Made by a program: the position numbers and the translations under genes. From contig USSR01000484.1 in the NCBI GenBank assembly GCA_900557355.1, positions 1 to 5,502 on the forward strand: DNA of 5,502 nt, written 5' to 3'. The notes beneath the pieces were generated by a model. It was not told where the DNA came from. It ran no database searches and was given only the letters and a program-made list of their open reading frames with translations. The stretch is from an uncultured Bacteroides sp. GTDB taxonomy: Bacteria > Bacteroidota > Bacteroidia > Bacteroidales > Bacteroidaceae. Positions 1-5,502 of the stretch are shown in pieces. Position 1 is the stretch's first letter. Each line of letters begins with the position of its first letter.

Positions 1-48
1 CAGAAACGGCATAGCCGCCCGACCTTTTCGCTTTCAATAGAGTCTGTA
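1..48. other. short stretch downstream of the second integrase, no gene called
   Basis: These 48 bases follow the TAG stop of the downstream integrase. On the minus strand they hold a small CGGC-TAT-GCCG dyad (around 8-18), too short to call a terminator. An ATG lies at 12-10 on the minus strand with a purine stretch (GCGAAAAGG) upstream, so another gene of the same operon could begin here, but only four codons are visible before the edge. Nothing firmer can be said. Confidence 0.3.
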
Positions 49-1284
49 CTAACTTCTATGGACGGCAGAGGGAACGGGCGACTGTCTGGGATTGTCCTTT
101 TGCTTTTGTCTTCGTTTCATCAGCTTGTCCATGTCCTCGGATATTTTATCATCGGTTACTTTGGCATATCCTTGTGTCGTTTTAATACTCGTGTGTCCCA
201 TCATTTTACTTATACTTTCTATCGGGACACCTGCAGAAAGCATCAAAGTACCGAACGAATGCCTGCTGGCGTGATAACTCAAATTCTCCTTTATACCAGC
301 CACGATACCTATCTCATGTATGCAGTACCATAACATGTCACGTTTGGGCAATGGGAATATGGGGTTGCTTTCATCCGTTGTGTTATACATAGCCAATATC
401 TGTTCAGCTATGGGATGAAGAGGTATGAATGACTCCACATCCGTTTTTTTACGGTTGATACGGATGTACTTTCTTCCGTCTAAAGTCGTTTCAATATGTG
501 AAGGATAGAGCCGTTTAACATCAACGTAAGACAATCCGGTGAAGCAGGAAAATATGAAAGCCCTGCGTGTAAGTTCCTGTAATCTTTCTGGCATAGGCTG
601 CTCCATAATCCTTTGCAACTCAGCCCTGCTTATATGTTTCAATTTGCCTGTAGGCTTTTTCTCGTAAGGTACATCCGCAAGCGGGTTGAAACGGAGAACC
701 TCCCTGTCAACGGCAATATATATCAGTCTGTTCAGCCATGTAAGACAATGGTTGATGTGACTCGCACCGCAACCTTTGCCCTTCAGATATAGTTTGTATT
801 CCCAACCGAAATCTTCTGTAATGTCTTCAAAAGCTATGTCACGCATCCCCATAGAAAGCAGGTATTCGTGCAGGTATGCCTGAGTAGACTTGGACTGACG
901 GTAAGATGAGGTAGAATTTATCGCTACGGAACGGATTCTCAACCTTTCGCGTTCTTCTTCTCCGGTTTTCAAAAGAGTTACAGGAACAGTCCCTATACAT
1001 GTTATTTCGTTTTTCAGCATTTCAGCAGTTATCATACCCGTTTCCTTTAACAGGTTCGTGTAAGAAGTTTCAAGCCTTGCCCGTAGGTCCGCAAGAAGAC
1101 CGTTTGTCCTGCCATCTTTTACCGTTCCGTTTTTGGTATTCCAGCATTCAGGATTGCAATAATATCCGGTAGTAAATACACTGCTCTTGCCGTCAATCGT
1201 GATACGGCACATGATGGCTGTTGTCCCGTCGGCCTTGACCTTGCCTCGGTTAATATAGTAGAGAATAGAAAATGTACTTCGCAT
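49..1284 (-). CDS. tyrosine recombinase / integrase (second gene of a tandem pair)
   Basis: A site-specific tyrosine recombinase of 411 residues, a usual length for Bacteroidetes element integrases. It would cut and rejoin DNA at attachment sites through a covalent 3'-phosphotyrosine. Residues about 1-90 look like the Bacteroidetes arm-type DNA-binding domain (ILYYINRGKVKADG, then RITIDGK); about 130-205 is the SAM-like core-binding domain; about 215-390 is the catalytic domain. Visible active-site residues are a lysine in RKK (279/280), H338 and R341 in HASRH, H364 in GHTS and the nucleophile Y373 in QGYAKV. The first catalytic Arg is Ser252 (FTGLSYVDV), as known for the CTnDOT integrase. 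The tail after 390 is basic. The ATG at 1284 lies 19 bp after the upstream integrase stop, so the two are probably co-transcribed. Which element it serves, and whether it integrates, excises or assists its partner, cannot be told here. Confidence 0.95.
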   Translation of the reverse strand: MRSTFSILYYINRGKVKADGTTAIMCRITIDGKSSVFTTGYYCNPECWNTKNGTVKDGRTNGLLADLRARLETSYTNLLKETGMITAEMLKNEITCIGTVPVTLLKTGEEERERLRIRSVAINSTSSYRQSKSTQAYLHEYLLSMGMRDIAFEDITEDFGWEYKLYLKGKGCGASHINHCLTWLNRLIYIAVDREVLRFNPLADVPYEKKPTGKLKHISRAELQRIMEQPMPERLQELTRRAFIFSCFTGLSYVDVKRLYPSHIETTLDGRKYIRINRKKTDVESFIPLHPIAEQILAMYNTTDESNPIFPLPKRDMLWYCIHEIGIVAGIKENLSYHASRHSFGTLMLSAGVPIESISKMMGHTSIKTTQGYAKVTDDKISEDMDKLMKRRQKQKDNPRQSPVPSAVHRS

Positions 1285-1303
1285 TGTTTAAATATTTTAT
1301 GAG

Positions 1304-2533
1304 TTACAGAATCAGTTTCAGGTCTTTTGTCGCCTCGATATATTTGTCCATGTCCTCAAAAAGTTTTTTGGGAGTCACACGGGCATACACTTGGGTTGTA
1401 CCTATATCCGCGTGTCCCAGCATCCTGCTGACAGTTTCAATTGGCACACCGTTTTCTAATGTCATAAGGGTCGAGAACGAATGTCTCCCCATGTGGTATG
1501 ACAAACGGCCTTTTATCCCGACTTTCATTTTGATGCTTGTAAGACACCATTTCAAAGCCTGGTAGGGTATGACAGGAAACAAGGTAGCCCTTGTCTCATC
1601 CTTGTACTTTTCAATAAGAGCCACGGCTTCCGGCAACAGCTTGACACGGCACAGTTGTCCGTTTTTTCCTCTTCGGTATTTCAACCATGTCGCTCCCTGA
1701 TCATCCTTGGATAGGTTATCAGGAGTAATTGCAACTACGTCAACATACGAAGTCCCGGTGTAGCAGGCGAAAAGAAACATATCCCTGACTATAGAATGTT
1801 CGGGGCGGCAGCCGGTAAGCTCTACATCTCTTATTTTTTCGAAATCATCCTTGCTCAATGCTCTCGGGAGTGTCTCTTTCTGTTTTGGCAGCTGGTAGTG
1901 TTCAAAATAGAACTTGTCCGAATGTCCTTCCTTGAACGCGATACGGCAAATCTTTTTCAGTATGGCCAGATAGTGACGCACTGTCTGGACTCCCAGTCGT
2001 TTCTCAATTACAACATATTCCTGAAATTCACGGATAAACAGTTCATTAAGCTGGCAAAAGGCAAGGTCTGACACATTGAACCTGCAGTTTATGAATTCTG
2101 CAAGACGGTTACGGGTATAAATATAGTTTGGAAGTGTACGGTGGGATATGTCTATCCCCACACGGGATTTCACTTCCTCGATATGCCTGTCGAACAGCTT
2201 GAGCAATGTCATTTGGGTATCTTTGCTGCCTTGAAGCATTTCTTTTACATCCGTTGCATTAAAATCATTTTTCCGTTCCACGAGAGAATCAAAGGCAGCG
2301 TTTACAGCCAATAGCAACCTGTCGATTTTTGCATTGGTTTCCACCGCTTCTTTACTTTTCCCATTCAACCGACTCTCCCGTGGATTCCATAACTCTGGAG
2401 TACATGACAGCTTGCAACTGAATTGCGCCATCGTGTTGTTCACCGTTATTCGTCCCATAATTGGAGCCTTTCTGAACTTGTCAAGACCGCTCTTTTTCAG
2501 GTAGAGCAACACCTTGAATTTTTCTACTTTCAT
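1304..2533 (-). CDS. tyrosine recombinase / integrase (first gene of a tandem pair)
   Basis: A second full-length tyrosine recombinase, 409 residues from the ATG at 2533. The frame stays open to a TTG at 2554, but that codon overlaps the -7 promoter box, so the ATG (MKVEKFKVLLYLKKSG) is the better start. Order of parts: arm-type DNA-binding domain at about 1-95 (GRITVNNTMAQFSCKL, then LWNPRESRL), SAM-like core-binding domain at about 110-205, catalytic domain at about 225-400. Active-site residues are K290 in RRGKNGQ, H347 and R350 in HMGRH, H374 in GHAD and nucleophile Y383 in QVYARV. Ser262 stands in place of the first catalytic Arg (CYTGTSYVDV). It resembles its downstream neighbour in layout but is clearly diverged, not a recent duplicate. 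It lies next to the presumed element end and has its own promoter, which is the usual place for the main integrase of a Bacteroidetes integrative element. Confidence 0.95.
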   Translation of the reverse strand: MKVEKFKVLLYLKKSGLDKFRKAPIMGRITVNNTMAQFSCKLSCTPELWNPRESRLNGKSKEAVETNAKIDRLLLAVNAAFDSLVERKNDFNATDVKEMLQGSKDTQMTLLKLFDRHIEEVKSRVGIDISHRTLPNYIYTRNRLAEFINCRFNVSDLAFCQLNELFIREFQEYVVIEKRLGVQTVRHYLAILKKICRIAFKEGHSDKFYFEHYQLPKQKETLPRALSKDDFEKIRDVELTGCRPEHSIVRDMFLFACYTGTSYVDVVAITPDNLSKDDQGATWLKYRRGKNGQLCRVKLLPEAVALIEKYKDETRATLFPVIPYQALKWCLTSIKMKVGIKGRLSYHMGRHSFSTLMTLENGVPIETVSRMLGHADIGTTQVYARVTPKKLFEDMDKYIEATKDLKLIL

Positions 2534-2551
2534 ACGCTTATTCTTTAATTG

Positions 2552-2559
2552 CAAAATTA
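2552..2559 (-). promoter_or_regulatory. Bacteroidetes -7 box for the integrase operon
   Basis: TAATTTTG on the minus strand matches the known Bacteroidetes -7 consensus TAnnTTTG exactly and ends 18 bp before the integrase ATG, giving a very short leader. The -33 part is weak: the nearest TTTG (2590-2587) is 27 bp upstream, more than the usual 19-21 bp. The box also lies inside GTAATTTTGC (2560-2551), which fits the CTnDOT-type attachment core GTAnnTTTGC, so recombination at this spot could alter expression. Confidence 0.5.
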
Positions 2560-2646
2560 CCTAATTTATAAGCGTTCTTTGATATGCAAAATATTGACAA
2601 CCAGTGAATAATAGCCCATCGTGATAACTTCTGTATACCTCATTGC

Positions 2647-2693
2647 GTTACCTGTATGCTTCGGTAACTGGACAGCTAACGCTTTGGTAACTG
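2647..2693. repeat. three GGTAAC motifs, possible recombinase or regulator sites
   Basis: Two direct copies of CTTYGGTAACTG lie at 2659-2670 and 2682-2693, 23 bp apart start to start. A third motif in inverted orientation, GTTACC, lies at 2647-2652 and forms a dyad with the first copy across 10 bp. The 23-bp spacing is close to two helical turns. Arm-type sites of tyrosine recombinases are short direct and inverted repeats near the element end, so this is a reasonable guess; an operator or chance remains possible. Confidence 0.4.
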
Positions 2694-2818
2694 AACTAAT
2701 ACTACAAATCACCTTTTTTTGCGTTTTACTCATTTGGCAGAATCCAGCAAATATGCTAAATACCAACCATTTAAGTTTTATCTACTCATTTCTGTTATCG
2801 CTTGCTTTCCTGCTACTT

Positions 2819-3004
2819 ATGCATTGCGCACGGCATACATTCGCTTCGCTGGCTATTGAATACGGCATGCCAATAGATGTAATCGCCAAAATTCTGGGCC
2901 ATACGAACGTCAATATGACCCGCCACTATGCCAAATTTTCGGAACAGCTAATAAGCCGGGAAATGATGCGTTTCGGCGCGGAAGTCGGAAATTCCGCCGT
3001 ATAA
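2819..3004 (+). pseudogene. C-terminal remnant of a third tyrosine recombinase
   Basis: The last 61 residues of a tyrosine recombinase on the strand opposite the integrase pair. It keeps the HCARH motif (catalytic His and Arg), GHTNVNMT with the next catalytic His, and RHYAKFSEQ with the nucleophile Tyr, then ends in a TAA at 3002-3004. Everything upstream of the His codon at 2822 is missing: the arm-type and core-binding domains and the first half of the catalytic domain. The frame remains open upstream to a GTG at 2621, but that part reads as hydrophobic residues from AT-rich DNA with no recombinase similarity. It should be inactive as a recombinase. It differs in sequence from both neighbours, so it is not a piece copied from them. 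It most likely belongs to an older element broken by insertion or deletion. Confidence 0.85.
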
Positions 3005-3034
3005 CCGGCAAAACGCCGAAAATACAGAAGCGAT

Positions 3035-3114
3035 AAAGAGGCTGAATGAACCGCACCCCGAAAGTTGGACAAATACTTTCGGGATGCGGTTCAGAATTAA
3101 AATTCAACCTCTTT
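3035..3114. repeat. interrupted outer inverted repeat (former hairpin or terminator)
   Basis: AAAGAGGCTGAA (3035-3046) pairs with TTCAACCTCTTT (3103-3114) with one mismatch (C3042 opposite A3107, a G-U pair in a minus-strand transcript). If the inner 47-bp palindrome and one GAA copy are removed, the arms extend to a continuous 14-bp stem with only AA between them. That looks like an ordinary hairpin, possibly a terminator of the broken recombinase gene, that was split. There is no long T tract, only CTCTTTC. Confidence 0.55.
3047..3093. mobile_element. 47-bp palindromic IS150-like end or mini-element
   Basis: Arms of 19 bp (3047-3065 and 3075-3093) pair with a single mismatch (C3056 opposite A3084) around a 9-base loop. 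The unit starts with TG, ends with CA and is flanked by GAA on both sides (3044-3046 and 3094-3096). The left arm plus following bases reads TGAACCGCACCC, five bases, GTTGGAC; that arrangement and spacing match the IS150-group (IS3 family) terminal repeat as I remember it. There is no transposase. It could be a tiny non-autonomous element, the leftover of an IS, or simply a strong hairpin that stops transcription between 3004 and the protease gene. Confidence 0.45.
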
Positions 3115-3343
3115 CATTGCAGCAACCCAATAAACTGTTTGCATACTCAATAATCTTACTTATATTTAACATCGAAGCGCATATCGATAAATTCGGCAGG
3201 TGCTTGCCCCTCGTGCCGATAGAGAAAATACGTCCTTCGATTCATCTCAATACGCATTCAGGCAATCTTTTCTCTCTTCTATCAGATACTAACCATATCC
3301 TTTATCCTATTTAATGTAAGATTGTTAAATTGAATGCTGAATT
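3115..3343. other. gene-free upstream region of the protease
   Basis: These 229 bp follow the nested palindromes and lead to the protease ATG. They hold one good promoter candidate (3138-3168) and otherwise short AT-rich stretches with no recognisable gene or RNA structure. Together with 3005-3034 and the palindromes this makes the whole 3005-3343 spacer non-coding. Short open frames here show no family features. Confidence 0.5.
3138..3168 (+). promoter_or_regulatory. candidate promoter for the astacin-like protease
   Basis: TTTG (3138-3141), exactly 19 bp, then TATATTTA (3161-3168), which matches the Bacteroidetes -7 box TAnnTTTG except for the last base. Transcription would start near 3175, leaving a leader of roughly 170 bases before the ATG at 3344, longer than usual. 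A nearer box, TAAGATTG at 3317-3324, also has one mismatch but no TTTG at the right distance. Confidence 0.45.
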
Positions 3344-4711
3344 ATGAAGAAATTATACTGTATTCTGGCTTTGGCGATGTGTGCATGGATGCCTGTCTGT
3401 TCTGATTTCACCGATGAAACACCTGTCCTGCCCCAACAGGAAGAGAAACTTTCGGTTCAGGTCGAAACTTTGGGTAACGGAAATGAATTATGGACGTATC
3501 CGAACGGGGTGCGTGTAGAGCGGACTCCCGCGGGTGAGTTCTTCTGGCAGGGAGATCTTCTGCTCGCAGACTGGCAGCTCGAAGCACTGACAGCATCCCA
3601 AACACGCAGTTTGATATTAAACCTGCCGTGGACAGACGGCATCGTCTATTATGAATGGGATGCCAATATCGCTGCCCATACAAAAAGCAATGCCCTTCAA
3701 GCAATGGAAGAATGGCATGCCCGGTGCGGATTAGTCTTTATCGACGTTACGGGGGACAGTTCTTATCCGAATCGAATTCACATATACAACGGAGACGGGA
3801 ATCATTCTCAAATAGGAATGGTAGGAGGAAGACAAAACTTATCTTTATCCGAAAACGGCTCGGGTGTAGGTTCCGCCATCCATGAAATAGGCCATGCACT
3901 GGGGCTTAAACACGAACAATGCCGAGCCGACCGGGATGAGTATATCGTCGTCTATTACGACAATATCAAACCGGACAGACGGCACAATTTCGATAAAGTG
4001 AGCGGAAGCGCCTACAAAACATCCGCCGCGTTCGATTACTCTTCCGTGATGATATACAACTCATATATCACAGACCCCAATTTTGTTTACGACCCGACAA
4101 AACCGGTCATGCTGACGAAAGAGGGGGTTGCATTCTCAAGGAGTTACACCCCGACAGACCTTGATGTGCAGGCTATAAACGAGATGTATCGGAAGAAAGT
4201 CTGTACTATCAATGCAAGGAGCGAATGTTCCCTTTCGGGGAGCGTAACCGGAAATAAAGGTTACTCTTATTTGTCGGCCTGTGTCCTGCGGGCTGTTCCG
4301 GCGCAAAACAGATATTTCTCCGGATGGTATGAAGACGGGAAACGACTGTCTACACTGAATCCCTATACTTTCAGTGTAACCGGAGACAGGAATATCATAG
4401 CCCGGTTCGGTACATCGAACAATACTTATTGCGTCGAAACTTCCGTATCGCAGCATATAGTCAATACCAGTGGCATGTTACAGTTTGTAGAAGGTGGTAC
4501 GGTATCACCGGGACCCATGAATGTGACATCTTATGTTACGCTTAATTTCAGAGCGACTCCTGTTGCCGGTTTTACATTCTCTCATTGGCTGGATTTGGAT
4601 TCGGAAGAGAGGCTGTCAACGGAAAATCCCTGGCCTGTAAAAATCACGAGGGACATGCGGATTAGGGCCGTATTCACCAAAGGAGGTTTCATCACCGTTC
4701 CCCAAAATTAA
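3344..4711 (+). CDS. exported astacin-family (M12A) zinc metalloprotease with InlB-like repeats
   Basis: A 455-residue secreted or surface endopeptidase. Residues 1-19 are a signal peptide (MKKLYCILALAMCAWMPVC) followed by SDFTDE; C19 could be lipidated, though Val at -1 is unusual for a lipobox. Residues about 20-92 look like a propeptide; WQGD (68-71) resembles the FxGD aspartate switch that keeps astacins latent, with D71 as zinc ligand. The catalytic domain spans about 93-285: HEIGHALGLKHE (180-191) gives zinc ligands H180, H184, H190 and catalytic E181, then RADRDEY (194-200), DNIKP and HNF as in astacins, and the Met-turn SVMIY (234-238) with M236 and zinc-binding Y238. TDLDVQAINEMY (271-282) closes the fold. 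Two divergent InlB B-repeat-like modules follow (about 300-356 and 380-445), each ending in an (I/R)xAxF strand; these are probably for binding or display. Substrate unknown; host or dietary protein is a guess. Confidence 0.92.
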   Translation: MKKLYCILALAMCAWMPVCSDFTDETPVLPQQEEKLSVQVETLGNGNELWTYPNGVRVERTPAGEFFWQGDLLLADWQLEALTASQTRSLILNLPWTDGIVYYEWDANIAAHTKSNALQAMEEWHARCGLVFIDVTGDSSYPNRIHIYNGDGNHSQIGMVGGRQNLSLSENGSGVGSAIHEIGHALGLKHEQCRADRDEYIVVYYDNIKPDRRHNFDKVSGSAYKTSAAFDYSSVMIYNSYITDPNFVYDPTKPVMLTKEGVAFSRSYTPTDLDVQAINEMYRKKVCTINARSECSLSGSVTGNKGYSYLSACVLRAVPAQNRYFSGWYEDGKRLSTLNPYTFSVTGDRNIIARFGTSNNTYCVETSVSQHIVNTSGMLQFVEGGTVSPGPMNVTSYVTLNFRATPVAGFTFSHWLDLDSEERLSTENPWPVKITRDMRIRAVFTKGGFITVPQN

Positions 4712-4732
4712 GTGAACGACAGGGGTTATTTG

Positions 4733-4768
4733 AAACACCCCGTCAGAATTTGTTCTGGCGGGGTGTTT
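4733..4768. terminator. shared hairpin terminator between convergent genes
   Basis: A 16-bp stem (4733-4748 with 4753-4768) with one T-G wobble and a TTTG loop, rich in GC in its middle (CACCCCG / CGGGGTG). On the plus strand it is followed by CCGTTTT, fitting intrinsic termination of the protease transcript 21 bases after its stop. It lies 26 bp past the lipoprotein stop, so it may also end that transcript; A-rich stem ends supply TTT on the minus strand. Confidence 0.85.
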
Positions 4769-4794
4769 CCGTTTTCTGCATTTATCGGCAATGA

Positions 4795-5214
4795 TTATTG
4801 CGGTAAATTTTCGGATTGTTTCTTCTGTTTGGACAGAATCTTACAGCATTGGAAAGTTCTAACTACTATATCGTCTTGCCAGAAATAGTTTATGCACAGA
4901 CCTTCAATAATATATTCGTATCCCTTTTCATAAGGGAAGTCTGTGATAGGCCAAGTAATATATGCCCACTCATCGTCATCATTTCTAAATTTGACTATAT
5001 AGCAATATTCGCTTGCATACAACTCTTCTTCCGACCAATCTGCCATGTCCGGGTGCCGGTATTTCTCGGAGGCGACAATCAATGTCATTTTCTCTACACT
5101 TTCGATTTCATAAGGAAAGTCTTTGAGTTTGCACTCCGGTTCCGGTTCTTTGCTCGAACAGGAGGCGAAAAGACAAGTGAGGCCGAGCATGATGATGGGA
5201 ACAAACTTTTTCAT
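4795..5214 (-). CDS. small lipoprotein, DUF4377-like
   Basis: A 139-residue lipoprotein. The frame is open back to 5310, but the ATG at 5214 begins a clear lipoprotein signal (MKKFVPIIMLGLTCLFASC, Cys at 19), and the promoter at 5280-5311 lies inside the longer reading, so this start is preferred. The mature part begins SSKEPEPE; lysine and acidic residues just after the Cys resemble the export signal that places Bacteroidetes lipoproteins on the cell surface. The rest is a compact domain with few Lys-rich stretches: VEKMTLIVASE, then WAYITWPITDFPYEKGYEYIIEG, a pattern (F-Y-E-x-GYEY followed by a strand and KILSKQKK) that recalls DUF4377 domains of Bacteroides lipoproteins. DFPYE occurs twice (32-36 and 92-96). 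No enzyme motif is visible and the function is unknown. It converges on the protease, so the two are not one operon. Confidence 0.85.
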   Translation of the reverse strand: MKKFVPIIMLGLTCLFASCSSKEPEPECKLKDFPYEIESVEKMTLIVASEKYRHPDMADWSEEELYASEYCYIVKFRNDDDEWAYITWPITDFPYEKGYEYIIEGLCINYFWQDDIVVRTFQCCKILSKQKKQSENLPQ

Positions 5215-5279
5215 GGGTACAGTGTTTAGGTAATACATCCGGTGTAGGGCACCTGCTGCGGTATCCTTTCCTATAGATG

Positions 5280-5311
5280 CAAATGTAACACGTTTTGTTG
5301 CACAGAACAAA
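5280..5311 (-). promoter_or_regulatory. promoter of the lipoprotein gene
   Basis: On the minus strand, TTTG (5311-5308), 20 bp, then TACATTTG (5287-5280). Both boxes and the spacing fit the Bacteroidetes housekeeping consensus. The leader to the ATG at 5214 would be about 55-60 bases, with no evident Shine-Dalgarno sequence, as usual in this phylum. Confidence 0.8.
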
Positions 5312-5383
5312 AAATTATTCGGTATGTATGGCTACTGCGGTTCCCTGCTGCGAGAATAAATCGGAAATACCTTTACTCTCTTG

Positions 5384-5502
5384 TTATTTAGTGTTCAGCC
5401 CCGTCGTCCTTGTCGGCTTACCGTTCGAGCGTTTGACAAATGACTTCTTCGCAGGCTCAAGGCCCTCATATTACAGAATTTCGGCTGCCAGTAATACCAT
5501 CT
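5384..5502 (-). pseudogene. possible C-terminal tail of an unknown gene, interrupted by a stop
   Basis: Reading the minus strand from the right edge gives MVLLAAEIL, then a TAA (5473-5471), then 28 more codons in the same frame (YEGLEPAKKSFVKRSNGKP, then TRTTGLNTK) to a TAA at 5386-5384. The second part is basic and looks like a natural protein tail. One base change (CAA to TAA) would explain the internal stop; a one-base shift would join it instead to another upstream frame (DGITGSRNSVI). I do not recognise the family. The opposite strand is also open from 5328 to the edge, so chance or a plus-strand gene cannot be ruled out. The stretch 5312-5383 shows nothing. Confidence 0.25.

Larger units (their letters stand above)
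2534..2818. other. gene-free AT-rich region, probable end of the integrative element
   Basis: About 285 bp without a convincing gene separates the integrase operon from the broken recombinase on the other strand. It holds the integrase promoter, a CTnDOT-like core sequence and a cluster of GGTAAC motifs that could be arm-type integrase sites. Integrases of this family normally lie within a few hundred bases of one element end, so the boundary is inferred to be either at 2551-2560 or near 2815-2822, where the recombinase homology begins abruptly. Weak open frames on both strands here have no recognisable protein content. Confidence 0.45.

Noticed and set aside
1304..2554. TTG at 2554 as the start of the upstream integrase
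   Set aside because: It overlaps the TAATTTTG box, and the ATG at 2533 starts the conserved arm-domain strand.
2566..2766. Minus-strand open frame of up to 66 codons upstream of the integrase operon, as a small excisionase or leader peptide
   Set aside because: It starts at TTG or a later ATG (2733), has no helix-turn-helix or known motif, and overlaps the repeat cluster and the likely promoter region; probably chance.
2621..2818. Hydrophobic N-terminal extension fused to the recombinase remnant as a membrane protein
   Set aside because: The hydrophobic residues come from AT-rich non-coding DNA; there is no promoter in place and no family similarity.
3006..3018. CGGC-AAAAC-GCCG dyad after the recombinase remnant as a terminator
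   Set aside because: The stem is only four base pairs and is followed by A residues, not T.
3408..4456. Several open frames antisense to the protease and one in another plus frame
   Set aside because: They lie within a well-supported protease gene and show no features of their own.
2551..5288. The two core-like sequences as the left and right ends of a 2.7-kb element
   Set aside because: Both are explained as -7 promoter boxes, the second has a mismatch, and the enclosed segment contains no intact recombinase.
4795..5310. Longer 171-residue version of the lipoprotein
   Set aside because: The extra N-terminus contains the promoter and would bury the lipoprotein signal.
1..5502. CRISPR array, phase-variable invertible promoter, retron or toxin-antitoxin pair
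   Set aside because: No regularly spaced repeats, no inverted repeats flanking a promoter, no reverse transcriptase and no small gene pair were found.

Overview
The window looks like a piece of a Bacteroidales genome (Bacteroides, Parabacteroides or a close relative). Three things point there: tyrosine recombinases whose first catalytic arginine is replaced by serine (TG-x-SYVDV), as in the CTnDOT integrase; promoters of the Bacteroidetes type (TTTG, about 19-20 bp, TAnnTTTG) without clear Shine-Dalgarno sequences; and lipoproteins with short acidic stretches after the lipid-carrying cysteine. The exact species cannot be read from the sequence.

Left part (1-2533): two full-length tyrosine recombinases lie head to tail on the minus strand, 19 bp apart, almost certainly as one operon read from a promoter near 2550-2560. 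This is the integration module of an integrative or mobilizable element whose body should extend beyond the left edge. Next comes about 285 bp of AT-rich, gene-free DNA (2534-2818) with repeated GGTAAC motifs and a 10-bp sequence fitting the CTnDOT-type core GTAnnTTTGC; this is the likely end of the element. It abuts a plus-strand remnant (2819-3004) encoding only the last 61 residues of another tyrosine recombinase. The remnant begins just before the catalytic His of the HxxR motif, which suggests that one mobile element cut another.

Middle (3005-3343): a gene-free spacer holding nested palindromes. A 47-bp TG...CA palindrome that resembles an IS150-group (IS3 family) end, flanked by a 3-bp GAA direct repeat, sits inside an older hairpin. 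Removing it in silica-free terms, by deleting the palindrome and one GAA, rejoins a 14-bp stem. A plausible promoter at 3138-3168 follows.

Right part (3344-5502): an exported astacin-family (M12A) zinc protease of 455 residues with a zymogen-like WQGD motif and two C-terminal InlB-like beta repeats, then a strong terminator, then a convergent minus-strand gene for a 139-residue lipoprotein with its own good promoter. The last 120 bp may hold the C-terminal tail of another minus-strand gene, interrupted by a stop codon. The protease and lipoprotein are both envelope or secreted proteins and look like cargo or chromosomal neighbours of the mobile DNA; nothing links them in one pathway. I see no CRISPR array, tRNA, rRNA or complete new defence system here.
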